In this document: positions 1 to 12,600 of the stretch, piece after piece | How positions within the stretch are numbered: the stretch's first letter is position 1 | Layout of the letters: each line of letters begins with the position of its first letter | Program-made: the position numbers and the translations under genes | Source: Crotophaga sulcirostris | Taxonomy: Eukaryota > Chordata > Aves > Cuculiformes > Crotophagidae | DNA: 64,000 nucleotides | Assembly (NCBI GenBank): GCA_013397455.1 | Contig: VYZB01000120.1 | Span: forward strand, 1,864,841-1,928,840 | Reading direction: 5' to 3' | The notes under the pieces: generated by a model | Told to the model about the DNA's origin: nothing | Databases searched by the model: none | Seen by the model: only the letters and a program-made list of their open reading frames with translations

Positions 1-103
1 AGTGCCATGGTTTAGGTGATGGGATGGTTTTAGTGTTGGCTTATAGGTTGGACTTGATGATCTCAGAGGTCTCTTCCAACCTGGTGATACTGTGATACTG
101 TGA
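1..103 (+). repeat. CR1 LINE fragment, 3' end
   Basis: A CR1 3' end with the usual TTGGACTTGATGATCTCAGAG core and TCTTCCAACCTGG, ending in a GATACTGT-type 8-bp microsatellite tail. It is cut by the window edge. Confidence 0.85.
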
Positions 104-107
104 GCAG

Positions 108-285
108 GTGTGGATGTGACGAGTGGGAGAGGCTGGCTTTTTTACCCGAAAAGACAGAAGGCTGTGACTGATTTGCTCTGTGGATAAAGTAAGAGAGAAG
201 TCCTTGTGGTTCCCTGCGGGTGTGAAAAGATGGGCATTTCCTCCAGCTTTCCCTTGGTGCCGGGGCAGGTGTGGGTGTGGACCAC
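108..285. repeat. Unclassified local repeat, copy A
   Basis: A monomer of roughly 165 bp containing GAGTGGGAGAGGCTGGC, CCTTGTGGTTCCCTG and CCTCCAGCTTTCCCTT. The same blocks recur in the same order at 1236-1338, 1552-1707 and 1769-1880. I do not recognise the family. Confidence 0.6.
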
Positions 286-360
286 GGGCAGAGTTGGGTG
301 CTGCGCTGCTCCAGTTGTGCTCACAGCCCTCCGCGCGCCCGGCACGGGGGAAGCAGAGGG

Positions 361-433
361 GATGAGGGCGGATCCTTGGGGATGAGGGCGGATCCGTGGG
401 GATGAGGGCGGATCCGTGGGGATGAGGGCGGAG
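361..433. repeat. 20-bp tandem repeat with GC boxes, about 3.6 copies
   Basis: The unit gatgagggcggatccgtggg is repeated at 361, 381, 401 and 421 (the last partial), with one difference in the first copy (ccttggg for ccgtggg). Each unit carries GGGCGG, the Sp1/KLF core. The array ends about 170 bp upstream of the DZIP1 start codon. Confidence 0.93.
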
Positions 434-605
434 CACTGATCGCGGGGGTGGGGAGGGATGTGCAGGGAAGCAGCCGGGCTTCACCGCCGCCTCCCGGCCC
501 CTTCGCGCAGGTCGCGGTTGCCGTAGCGACGCGGAGGACGCGGGTTCGCAGCGCATCCCGCGGGAAGCAGGGAAGGACGGAAGGACAGAAGGACGGCGCC
601 CGGGC

Positions 606-608
606 ATG
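606..608 (+). CDS. DZIP1: DZIP1 exon 1, coding part: the start codon only
   Basis: The ATG is followed directly by the donor GTGAGC. Joining it to the acceptor at 687 gives M-P-F-T-E-R, which matches the MPF start of human DZIP1. Position -3 is G, a good Kozak purine. The exon's 5' UTR lies to the left; its transcription start cannot be fixed, but a GC-rich promoter precedes it. Confidence 0.85.
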
Positions 609-3600
609 GTGAGCGGGGCCGGGCGGTGGGATGGGGTGGGGTGGGTGCCGGCAGGGGCTGATCCGTGTCCCTCTGTGTCCCCGCAGCCCTTCACGGAGCG
701 CGCCTATTTCCCGGCGGGGGCGGCGGGTGCCGGCGCGGTGCCCGAGCCCTTCCCCGCGTTCCAGTTCCGCTCCCGCCACGAATCCCCGGACTGGAGGCGG
801 CTGAGCGCCGTGGATGTGGCGCGGGTGTCGCGGGAAGGGGACGTGGCAGCCCTGCAGGAGCACCTGGAGCACGTCACCTTCTGCAGCGCCGAGCGGGAGC
901 GGTGCCCCCACTGCCAGGCGCCCGCAGACCCGCTGCTGCTCAAGCTGCTGCACCTGGCCCAGCTCTGCACCGAGTACCTGCTGCATTCCCAGGAATACCT
1001 CAGCGCCCAGCTCGGCAGCCTGGAGGAGGCCCTGCGGTCATCCCAAGCCCAGCGGGACCGGCTGGACAAGGAGGTGGCTCGCTACACGCAGGAGGTCAAG
1101 GCACTCAAGGAGGAGTGCAGACGGAGGAAGAAGATGATCAGCACCCAGCAGATGATGCTGGAGGCCCGAGCCAGCTACCACCAGGTGAGAGGAGAGGTTC
1201 TGGAGGACCCATCACCCACACCTCGCCAGGTCTGAGCCTGCTGGCTGTCTAACAGGGGTGGGTTAACTTATTCTATGGGTGGATAGAGCAGGAGAGACAT
1301 CCTTGTGGTTCCCTGTGGTCATGAAAACACAGGGATTTCATAGAATCATAGAATTGCTTGGTTGGAGAAGACCTTTGAGATCATTGAGTCCAACCATACC
1401 TATCCACTACTAAACCATATCCCTAAGCACTTAATCTACCCATCTTTTAAACACCTCCAGGGATGGTGACTCAACCACCTCCCTGGGGAGCTGTGCCAGT
1501 GCCTGACAACCCTTTCAGTGAAGAAATTTTCCTTAAGTCTGATCTGAACCTCCAGCTTTCCCTTTGTGCAGGTAGGCAGGTTTGAGTGCGAAGAGTGGGA
1601 GAGGTTGTCCTTCTTACAGGAGTGGGGAAGATGGAAGGGTGTAGCTTATTCTGTGTGTGGGTAAAAGAGATATCCTTGTGGTTCCCTGTCATTATGTGGT
1701 TAGGGATTTCAAAGAATCATAGAGTCGCTTGGTTGGAGAAGACCTTTGAGATCATCGAGTCCAACTGAATGTCATGAAAAGACAGGGATTTCCTCCAGCT
1801 TTCCCTTTGTGCAGGGAGGCAGTTATGGATATGAAGAGTGAGATAGGCTGGCGTTCTTGCCAGCTCTGAGCCTGCTGGGGTCAGGTGGCAGAGCAGCCCC
1901 GCCCTGCCGGGGCACAGCCGCTTGCGGGGCGAGAGACTGGAGCTGCAGGGACCGGTGATCCCGCAAAGAGGGAGCGCATCACTTGCAGGTGGCTCACTTC
2001 CCATCTGTGTTTGATAGATATTTGGCTGGTATCACAGATGTTTGATGAGTGCTACATCATCTTTAACAAATCCTCCTTTACTAACAAGTACTTTCTACCT
2101 TTGGATTCGCTTTTGATGCATCTGAAATGTCAGATATACACACACATAAAACCTGTGATAATTGTGTTACTGCTTTCTGTTGCTGTCTCTCCTTGCCTAT
2201 CAGCTGCACGGTCACGAAACACGCAGAGCAAGCACATCAGAAGTGGTGCTTAAGCTGTAACCTACCTGTCTGCGAGTCATCGTTACTTTCCTGGAGTAAC
2301 ATTCTCCAGGCACAAGTTTCTACTTGTGTGTGTGACTCAGAAGTGACTCAGGCACGATGGAAACAAATCCCGGTGAGGTAGCTCAGCCCTAACTCCACAA
2401 CAATCTGTTCCTTAAAGGTATTCCCTAAGAGCCTCGGTACATTGCTGTTCTGAGTCTCTGTGTCATGGCACTCTCTTTTCTTGTGAGGTGGGTTTGTGTT
2501 CTGGCTATAGTAGTTTGATTTAAAGATTATTCACCTTCAGTATTCAACAGGTTTCAGGAATGCAGGTTGCAGCTTCAGATGTTGTCTGAAATCTAAAGAG
2601 TAAATTGGACACAGACTTGACACAATTTCAGGCTAGCTCTTTGTGTCTGTATGTTACATTTTTCTTTTTTTTGTTTATTCTTAGGGCACTAACAGTGCTG
2701 ATTAAGAATTTCAACAGTCATGGAACACTTGCAGTACAGTTTTCTTATAGTATGTACTTGTGTTTTACAATACAGGGTTATTTAATAGTATGTATAATCT
2801 TATCCCACAGTATAGTACCAATTTCAGCAGCCTGGAAAAACTTAATTTTTTCAAGCATCAACTAAGTTGACTCAAGTGTTTTCTAAGGAAAAAGATACCT
2901 TATGCCCCAAGAGTAGAGCTATACATATGGTAGGCTTCATGGGAACCTTGTCTCAATGCATTTTGAATGTTAGTCTTCAGGACAAGCTGCTGATGTGGTG
3001 TCATTTTGAAAAGCCTTTCTTCAACTTACAGAGCAGTTTGTCTGACCTATGTTGCAAAAGAAAACTGAATGCATACATCACTTTATGTGTAAAGTTAAAT
3101 AAGTCTCATATTGTGATTACTAGCTAAATATTACCGAGTTTTCCTGAAATACTTGTAGAATACAACTGTTTTGCTGGAAGCTGAAGAACATGGTAGTGAA
3201 GTTGGCTCTTGAGTAATCTTCTGTTCAGTGGCATTTACAATGAAGCAGAGATAGAAAGCTATTTCCCATTTTTAAAATAATTTCATAGAAAGTAAATATC
3301 TACTCCCCCCCCTTTTCCTCTCTGTTAGTAAATTGTTATCTCCAGAAGTTATTTAGGTTCACATGGGAAAAGTGAGTTCAGGGAGTGACGTTGAACAATT
3401 TCTGCAGTTTCTACTGTGTTTGCACGATTCTGAGTGTGACTGCTAGAGATAAATTAAACACTTCCTAGGGTTTGTAAATGCAAGGCAGCAGTGTGATCAG
3501 TAAACAATAATTGTATGTTGTTTATCTGTGCAATGGTCTTGGCTGATCTGCAATCCTAAATAATAGGGATTTTGCTGGTGTTCTGGAATGGGTAGTTCAG

Positions 3601-6600
3601 ATTTCATCCCCTCAAAGTCTTGACTCTTTTGCAAAAAACAAGCCTGTAAATAGTTACTTGTGTTTTTTTAGTGGAGGAACACTTTATGTCTAATGTAACC
3701 ATGCTTTGGAATTCAGATTTAATGACTTTAATCCACCACCAGTTTATGTTCAACCATGAAATACTACGATAAAATGGTACTGGTATCTACAAGTCGTAAA
3801 TTTGAGACTCATTGGTCAATACCTTCATCTGAGCCAGTTTAAATATTTTTTTCAGGTTTGTGATAGTTTCTTCAAAAATCTTATGTTCTCATGCACAATG
3901 TAGGCATAAAGTGCACATTGTGTCTAATGTTGTGAAAAGTAGTTGCAAGAGTAGTGTTACATAATTCAAAACCTTAATATTCCCTGTGTTACTCCTGCCT
4001 CCTGCAGTAAGAGCTTCTCTTTCACTACCAGCAAGTCAAACTGACATGAAGTTTGTGCTTGAATGGATAACATTATTTCACAGCCAATTTCATTCCATAA
4101 ATCATGCGCAATCTGTTACACTGTAAGCTCCCTCTTGGCTGGCAGCAATGCTTTGCTACCTTACTATATTTCTTTACTTTGTTTTTTTCATTAGTGCTTT
4201 TTTACGTGTGTCCAACAAAATTTGTCTTGTTAGTTCATCGCTTTAGTGTTTGCTAAAAAATATTTATATTTAGCAGGATACCTGACTATCAGACTGTATT
4301 TTAAATATGAGATGAAATCTGGGGATTTGATTGTTATGGTGAAAAGATCTTGAATCTGTTAAGTCAGTCTCTTATAGTCGTATCACACCAATGAGGAAAA
4401 AGGACTCAGATGACTATTTGTGGCTTGTTAAAACATATTTGTTTGAATAAAAAGACTATGAGAAAGACGTTAATGAGCAACCCCACCTAAAGCAATTAAG
4501 GACTTTGGTTCACAGCCTTACCACTACGTTGCAGAATCTGTAGAAGTGTCTTCTGTCCTTGTGATACCCATCTGTTTCTAATACTCTGAACTTTAGTGGC
4601 ATCTACTTTGAAGGTGAACACAAAAAGTCTTTTAAAATGGATTGGATCCAAATTTGACTTAAAATATGACTTACATTTCAAATAAAAAAATAAGTAAGTT
4701 AAAGGAGCAGTAATTGAAACAGCTTTACGCTTCGGAATGATGGCAGGTAGCATACTAACCTGTGTACCTTTTCTTGCAAAATTGTGTACTGTTACCTTAT
4801 TTTTGTTGAAATGTCTGACCTTTTAATATATATGTGGTCCTCCCAGTATTGTCATCTTAAGATTCACTTATGTATACTCAAACCCATCTTTATTGTTTAT
4901 TCCAACTGTATGCTGCTCTCCTTTGCTATGATACAGGACTCCTAAGAATACCTGAGCTGCTCATTGGCTGGAGTCAGCACGTATTTTTCTGAATACTGTT
5001 GTCTTACTTTTTCCTTAAACTTCTCTACCTACCTTTATTCATCTCTAACCTGTGGTTTATATCTGAATTTGAACTTGCTTGGTCAGAGTATTTTTTGTTC
5101 GGAGTTTGTACAGTGCCTAGCACAATGGGATTCTTGCCCACGACCATCACTGTGAGACATTAACACAAATAACTACAGAAATCAAGCACTGTGAGAATTT
5201 GAGTCATTATTCCTGGGAAATGGAATTTATCTAAGTTACTCACTTTTGACATCTGGGCACAATGTAATAACCTATTAAAAACTTTAACCACCGTACTTCC
5301 CAAACAGAAGTTACTAATAATAACTAAAATATCTTTATTTGTTTTTTGTAGTGTCAATTTTGTGAAAAGGCTTTTATGAACTATTCGTTTTTACAAAGTC
5401 ACATGCAAAGGCGTCATCCAGAAGAATCTCAGATTGGTGCGTACTCTAATGTTATAAAAAATTGAGATAAATGGTTTCGAAAAGTTTAAATATAGTGAGA
5501 ATGTGCAGTCCATGATTTTGTGTAACTGGGAAGAATGATTTTCGTGTTCCATGTTTAGGTGGCAGATACCAATTTTTGTGAATGCAAGCAACACTGACTG
5601 ACAAAATCTATTGGGCTACATATGTTTCAGTCTCAAAACAAAAGATTGCATGCCATATTTACAGTGCCTTTTCAAACTAGCATTCCCACTGAATATTTAG
5701 TCAGTAGCAGACTTTAGAGCACAGTTTCTCTTTAGGCATGTGTGTTATGAAGGTGTGGATAAACTGAAGAAGTTGCACTAAGGCGAATACATTGTGTGAA
5801 TTATCGGTATAGAAATAATGACATCACCAGAAATTAGTTTGAATAGGATCAGGCTCTCCTGAACTAAGCTGGCTGTCAAATATAGTGAGAAAAAGAAACT
5901 CTCAATAATAATCTAACTTAATGTATCTATAATAATCTTGGCTGCTATACCACCAACTTACATACTTTTGTCTCTCTTCGCTGAAAAATGTTTAGTTTGG
6001 AAAACATTGCTCACAAAGTTTGTTTTGGTCATCTCTAAATTCCCTCCTTCCTGTTAGTTTACATGCTTGCAATTTATTACTGAGGGCTAACAAGTATTGA
6101 CAAATGTCAGTGATTAGAAATTAACTAGGAAAAAAAGAGCATTTGGAAGGAGAAAGAGTGGGAAGAATCTGATAAGGTTTGAAATGTAGTTTGTCAGGCA
6201 AATAAAGCAACAGGAGCAGTGAGAGTGGGCTGATGAAGCATCTGAGTAAATGTTAATATATTGGAAGAAGAAAGAAGCTCTTGTGCTCTTTACACTTGAT
6301 AAAAATGATAGTCGAAGATGCTGCAGAACCAGCTGAACTAATTGTGGTATAAAGAATTAGTCTGCAATGGCTATATGAGGAAAATACGTCATGCAGTTAT
6401 TTTGTGCTCAGATTCCCAGATGATGGGCTAGTAAATCCTTGGTAAATAGATAAAATATTTGAAGGCTGAAGACTCTTATAATTTTTGTGTATTTCAACAG
6501 GTTTTATTTCAGTGACATTCCCTCTGATTCATTGCAGCTAAATTATGAGTTGTATTCCAAATGGGCTCCATACAAAAGTTATTTAGAACAAATAAAACCT

Positions 6601-9600
6601 AACAGAATTGAATAACTGAGGTTTGCTTTGTTCTTTGTACATCCTTTTCTTGGGCCTGTGTTGCTTATGTTCCTTTGAAATTAGTTTATATAATATTTTT
6701 TCTTGTAAATATTTCATAAACTATTTCACACAACAGTAATATCAGTGTTTTTCAGTCATTGAAGATAATGTTAGCAGTCCAGAGAACATATGTATTGAGA
6801 AATATCTTTGGAGAATCACTGTAGTGGGAGGGGAAATGGTCTATGTGAATCACACTTAATGAAGATGCTACTGAAATGGTATAAAAGCACATTTGCAGAG
6901 AGCATCACATTTGCAGAAATAACAACAAACTTTTAAAAAATCTTTGTTTCTTTCAAACAGAACAGAAGAGGAAAGCAAAGACAGACAAACTGCAGGATGA
7001 GATTGATAAGCTGAAGGAACAGTTGCAGCTCACCAAGTCCCAGTTAGAGGCTGAACAACAGGCTAATATGGTCAGACTTGCTAAGGTAATATGTACTAAA
7101 TAATATGAACCTTTCAAAAGAACTAGTACTTTGGACTGTGTTCACTCATTTTGTAACTGGAACAGAACAAAAATGTAGCTACAGTTTGCAAACCTGACAG
7201 CAATGGTGCTTGGGCATTACAGTGTGTCATCCCCTCAGCCCCACCTCATTTGAACATCTGCTTTCTGCTTACTTTTGTTTTAGACATACTTGGAATGAAT
7301 ACTTAAGACAACACTTCTGTTATCACTTGTCAGTTCATAAGATAGGTATGACCTGCTACTGAAGCAGATAAAATTACCTTGCTGTGCTGAAATATAAACT
7401 ATTTTTAAGAATTATTGCTTGTTGATGAGAAGCTCAACGTGAGCCAGCGAGGTGCATTCACAGCTCAGAATGCCAGCTGTATCCTGGGCTGCCTCAAAAG
7501 CAGCGCGGCCAGCAGGGAGAGGGAGGGGATTCTGCCCCTCTGCCCTGCTCTTGTGAGACTCCCCCTGGAGTGCTGTGTCCAGTTCTGGAATCCCCAACAT
7601 AAGAAGGATATGGAACTGTTGGAACAGGTCCAGAGGAGGCCACAATGATGATCAGAGGACTGGAGCACCTCTGCTCTGAGGACAGGCTGAGAGAGTTGGG
7701 GTTGTTCAGCCTGGAGAAGAGAAGGCTCTGCGGAGACCTTATGGCAGCCTTCCAGTACCTGAAGGGGCTACAGGAAAGCTGGGGAGTCCCTCCCTGGGGA
7801 GGGACTTTTTACAAGGGCAAGTAGTGATAGGATGAGGGGGAATGGCTTTAAATTGGAGGGAGGAAGATTTAAATTAGACATTAGGAAGAAATTCTTCACA
7901 CTGAGGGGGGTGAGGCACTGGGGAAGCTGTGGGTGCCCCCTCCCTGGAGGTGTTCAAGGCCAGGTTGGATGGGGCCTTGAGCAGCCTGGTCTGGTGGGAG
8001 GTGTCCCTGCCCATGGCAGGGGGCTTGGAACTGTCCGTTCTAACACAAACTGTTCTGTGATTATGGTCCTTTGTCATGATTAAACGTTTCTTACATATGA
8101 CTGTGATTTTATATGTGACTTCATAAACTAAGTAAAATTTATTTTTCACTGTGAAGAACTTTACTGTCTAACAGAGGTGTAAAGTAGGGAAGGAAGAGAT
8201 AAAACAATCTAGACCTTGCATGTTGATCTTTAAGTGCTTAGAATTTGATTGATCAGAGAGCCAAAGCAGAAAGTAATCTTAGCTACTGCTGTGTGAGTAA
8301 AAAAATAAGACAGAATGATTTAGAAGCAGTATTTATCTATCTGCAATCACATGCAAGTCTTTGTTTAGGATGATATCAAATATTGTGGTGTTGCTTACTA
8401 ACTCATAAAGAGAAAAAAGAAGTCTCCAAGTTACCAGTTTCTGCTCTTTTAAAAGTGCGATAATTTCAGATCTCACAGGTTTCATTTCTGTTTAAGTAAT
8501 GCAGTCAGATAAAGTGTTGTCAAAATAGAGATGGAAATATTTTTAAAGGTGGGAGGGGCTTTGTGATTCACTAAGGAGCAAATTGTTGGCATCAGAGACA
8601 AGATACTTTTCGTGATTCATTTGGACGTTGATCTTGGTATTGCAGTCTGTTCTGTGTTGTATTCAAAAGCAGGGTTTTGTGGTTATTAACATAACCTGTG
8701 AGAACCTTGTCTTAATGTATCACTAGATATTCAGAACTAATTAGTGGAGTTTGAGGACCTTCTAACATAAAACCAACCATTAAGTTTGAAAAGAAGCACT
8801 ACATTTTTAGTTTAAATGGAATCAACAGAGGAAAAATGGAGTTTTTATAAAACATGCAGTGTTTCTTTTCCTAAACACAGCTTCAGACTCTCCTTTCTTC
8901 AGTCCTTCTGTTCCCCTCCTCCTGGGATCATTCGGCTTCCTGCATTATTTTTTCCATTTTCGAAAGTAAGTAGATGACCAAATGAAGAGCATGGATAGGG
9001 TTTCACCTAGAACTGCAAGCAGGGTCAGAATGATGATCATTTAGCCCTGTGTGGACATCTGCTAGGTATTCTACTCATTCATTCTGTGCCTCACTTTTTA
9101 GAGGTTCATCTATAACGTATTTCTCTTGCTGCTGAAGCATTGTTTTTTTCTTATGAGATAGCAGTGCAGTGTAGGTTTTTGGATGCCTTAGGGTCTTATT
9201 TGAAGTCACTTGCCTTAGCTGAGGCTCCTACCTACAAGGGGACTGCCTGAAATGTCCTGAAGCTACAGTCGGCAGTGTTACACAACAAGAAGCTTCTGTG
9301 TTTTTCTGGTATGTTGAGGAAGACAGAAATGTGAAGTGTGACTGGTTGCAGTTTGCCATTACTGACATCCACAGTCAGTTCAGGTATCATTATGTTGTTG
9401 TATTTTGATTGAAAGATCAGAAAATCTTTCCCCTGTAGGGAAAGATTGGGGTTTTTTGTGTTTTTGTTTTTTTTTTTTTTTTTTTTTTAGGAGAACAACT
9501 ACTGGAGGGAATTGGGATAAATACTATCATGATTCCAGCTCTTGGTCCCTTCTACTCCTTAGAGGTGGAAGGATACAGAAAATCCTGTTCTTCATAAATG

Positions 9601-12600
9601 CACAATGATTACTTGTTATAGTTGATCAGAGAACAAATTCAGAGTGAATGATGTGATGGAAAGATGTAGGGGTTGCCTAAAAAGTATGTGTGTTGTTGGA
9701 CAGTGAAGTGCAGGGCTTTGAACAAGTTGAGGACTATAAAAAAATGAGTGACTAGGCAGTGGCATGGTAAAAGCAATTTAAGAGGTAAAGGGGAGTAAAT
9801 GTACATGGGGAAAAAGTAATTCTAACTTCATCTACAAAGTGATGGGTTCTGAGATGAGTGTTATTACTGAAGTGCGGATGAGATATAAAGGTTGTGATAT
9901 GTAGTTTCAGGGAAAGGTCAGCCCAGTGATTAGTAGTAGCCAGAAAAGAAAATCAAATCTTAGAATCACAGAATCGTTCAGTTGGAAAAGACCTTTGAGA
10001 CTGAGTCCAACCATGCCTGTCCACTACTAAACCACATCCCTGAGCACCTCGTTTACAATCTTTTAAATACCTCCAGGGATGGTGACTGAACCGCTGCCCT
10101 GGGCAGCTGTGCCAATGTTTGATAACTCTTTTGATGAAAAAAATTTTCCTGATCTCTAATCCAAACCTCCGCTGATGCAAATTGAGACCATTTCCTCTCT
10201 TCCTATCACCTGTCACTTGGGAGAAGAGTCCAACACCCACCTCACTACAACCTCCTTTCAGGCAGTTGTAGACAGTGATAAGGTCTCCCCTCAGCCTTCT
10301 TTTCTCCAGGCTAAAGAACCCCAATTCCCTCAGCTGCTCCTCATAAGATTTGTTCTCCAGCCCCTTCACTAGCTTCGTTTCCCTTCTCTGGACACGCTCC
10401 AGCACCTCAATGTCCTTCTTGTAGTGAGGGGCCCAGAACTGAACACAGCACTCGAGGTGTGGCCTCACCAGTGCCCAGCAAAGGGGCACAATCACTGCCC
10501 TTCTCCTGCTGGCCACGCTGCTTCTGACACAGGCCAAGGTGCCATTGACCTTCCTGGCCACCTGGGTGCACTGCTGGCTCATATTCAGTCAGCTGTCAAC
10601 CAACACCTCCAGGCCCTTCTCTGCCAGGCAGCTTTACAGCCACTCTTCCCCAAGCCCATAACGGTACCTGGGGTTGTTGTGTCCCAGGTGCAGAACCTGG
10701 CACTTGACCTTGTTGAACCTCATCCCGTTGGTCTCAGTCAATCGATCCAGCATGTTCAGATCCCTCTGACGAATATTAAAAATTATTCTGAAAAATCACT
10801 GTGCAAGCCACAGCCTCAGTACTATGTGTTGGTCCAGTCCCTTCATCTCAAGAAGAGTAGAATTAAATATCCTGGAGGTTTTTAAAGGATGTGTACATGT
10901 GGCACTTAGGGACATGCTTTAGCGGTGGACTTAGCAGTAGTAGGTTTATGGTTGGACTCCAAGATCTTAAAGGTCTTCGCAGACATCAGTATCTCACCAT
11001 CCCCATCAAGCTGTTGTCTCTTTTCAGACTGACAACTGTTAGCATGTTCAGCCACGTGTTACATAGAGTAAACAGGTATCGATCCAATCATTCACTCTCT
11101 TTTTCAGTTCATGATCTAATATCCATCAAATGAACCTAGCAGGAACCAGTTTCAAACTGAAATAGGTTCTTTGTGCTACTTGTAGTGGACCTTGTGGAGC
11201 TCGTTGTTTGCAGTTGGTAAAAGCTGTTGCAGCTACAAGGGATGACTGCAAAAGAATCTGAGGAGGAGTGTTTCAAATGTTACTAAGTTTACAAAACTGT
11301 GTCAGGCTGAGAGAGTCCTCTGAGCTGAAAATAGATGGCAGCTTGGAGTCTGTTGAGGAGAACCTGCATGTTTGCTTGCCTCATTGTTATCCTTTCCCAC
11401 CTATGGACTTATGAACTCTGTAAGAAACAGGATGGTGAACTAGGTCAATCTTTGATATGACCAAGTGAGGTCATTCATGTGTTATTCAATGAAAAATAAT
11501 GAACTACCAAAACTTCTTGAAGCATCCTTGTTCTGCTAGCAAAGTGTATAGTTTGCTACCCCAGAATTCTTCAGAAAGCAGTGTTTTTTCGTGATTTTTT
11601 TTGATGTCAGTGTTGCCCGTTGGAAGTGAGTGCCTTCCACGCATAGTTTAGGTGCTTGAATTAGTGTTGTGTGTGTGCAAAAATAACAAATAATGCTTTA
11701 AAAATAATTTTAGGAGTGTGAACAGCAAAAGTCAAAAGAAGGAGAAATTCTACAATCATTTCATAAATGGAAAGAGGAGGAAAAGGAGAAATTGGCTGAT
11801 GAAATACAAAAGGTGAAAGAAATGTTTATGAAAGAGCTTAAGGAGCTATCTTCAAGAAATTCAACATTAGAAAATGTAAGTAATTTAAATTTTCCAACAT
11901 TTTAAGGCATGAACACCTTATAGTAGATTATAGTGAGTGTCACATAGTTGAAATGTGATGTAATCATCTTAGAGGTCTTCTTGCAAAACTTTAAAAATAA
12001 TGTTAGTAATAGTAATGTCCGTGATAGTCATGATTGTATCTTTTGTATATTGGTACTTTATTAACAGAATTTTAGTTCATTTTTCTTAGTAGCATTGTTC
12101 TGGATGAATGAATTATGCCTTCAGCAACTATGTCAATTTTTAATTACTCTTCAACTTTTGAGTGCCTGTTGACAAATTAGTAGATATTGTTATTATTGCT
12201 GTCTGTTAGGTATCCTTATACTGATGTTCTCATAACTGACATGGAGGGGACTAAGCTCTGCATTATAGTCCTAACAGCAGAACTGCATTGTATTTTCAGT
12301 ACATGCTCTGGAAATGCTTTCCAGAGATTTGACTAGAAAGAGAATTGTAAAAGTATAGGTGAGTCGGAAAACAAATGCACACGGCTTTACCAGAGCGACT
12401 TTTATATTATAGTTGCTAATTCCTGTGTGTATTTGCAAGGTATATTTGTGTTAGATGTATATATTATTACATGAAATTTGATAAATGCTGAACTTATGAG
12501 AAATGTGAGAAGTATGTGATGTGATCTTTGTATAGTTATATGTAAAATAAATTTTGTATTAGAAAACCATTTTATAAAACAAAATCTGTGTACATATTCA

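Larger units (their letters stand above)
270..1200. promoter_or_regulatory. CpG-island promoter of DZIP1
   Basis: A GC-rich, CpG-rich block surrounding the start codon, in contrast to the AT-rich DNA from about 2 kb on. It includes four GGGCGG boxes in a 20-bp tandem repeat and GGAAGGAC-type repeats at about 569-596. No TATA box is evident. In mammals the neighbour upstream of DZIP1 is DNAJC3 in divergent orientation, so this may be one side of a shared promoter region; that gene is not in the window. Confidence 0.65.
1236..1880. repeat. Unclassified local repeat, copies B-D, with CR1 pieces inside
   Basis: Three further partial copies of the monomer seen at 108-285, in the first part of DZIP1 intron 2. 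CR1 fragments (1338-1557 and 1708-1768) follow the same point in the monomer, after AGGGATTTCA. This suggests one insertion followed by local duplication rather than two independent insertions. Confidence 0.6.

Noticed and set aside
41..986. Two overlapping - strand frames of over 200 codons next to DZIP1 exons 1-2
   Set aside because: Antisense to GC-rich promoter and exon 2; composition is Pro/Arg/His-rich with tandem-repeat peptides, as expected of a CpG island shadow.
606..1235. 209-codon frame starting at the DZIP1 ATG and reading straight on
   Set aside because: It reads through introns 1 and 2. Conserved residues show splicing at 608/687 and at 1184.
9467..9490. Poly-T plus AG as the acceptor of a hidden exon
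   Set aside because: The following frame has no homology to DZIP1, and exons 4 and 5 already join in phase.
9953..10885. Long frames on both strands (209 and 153 codons)
   Set aside because: They are the end of CR1 ORF2 and its antisense within the CR1 at 9960-10772.
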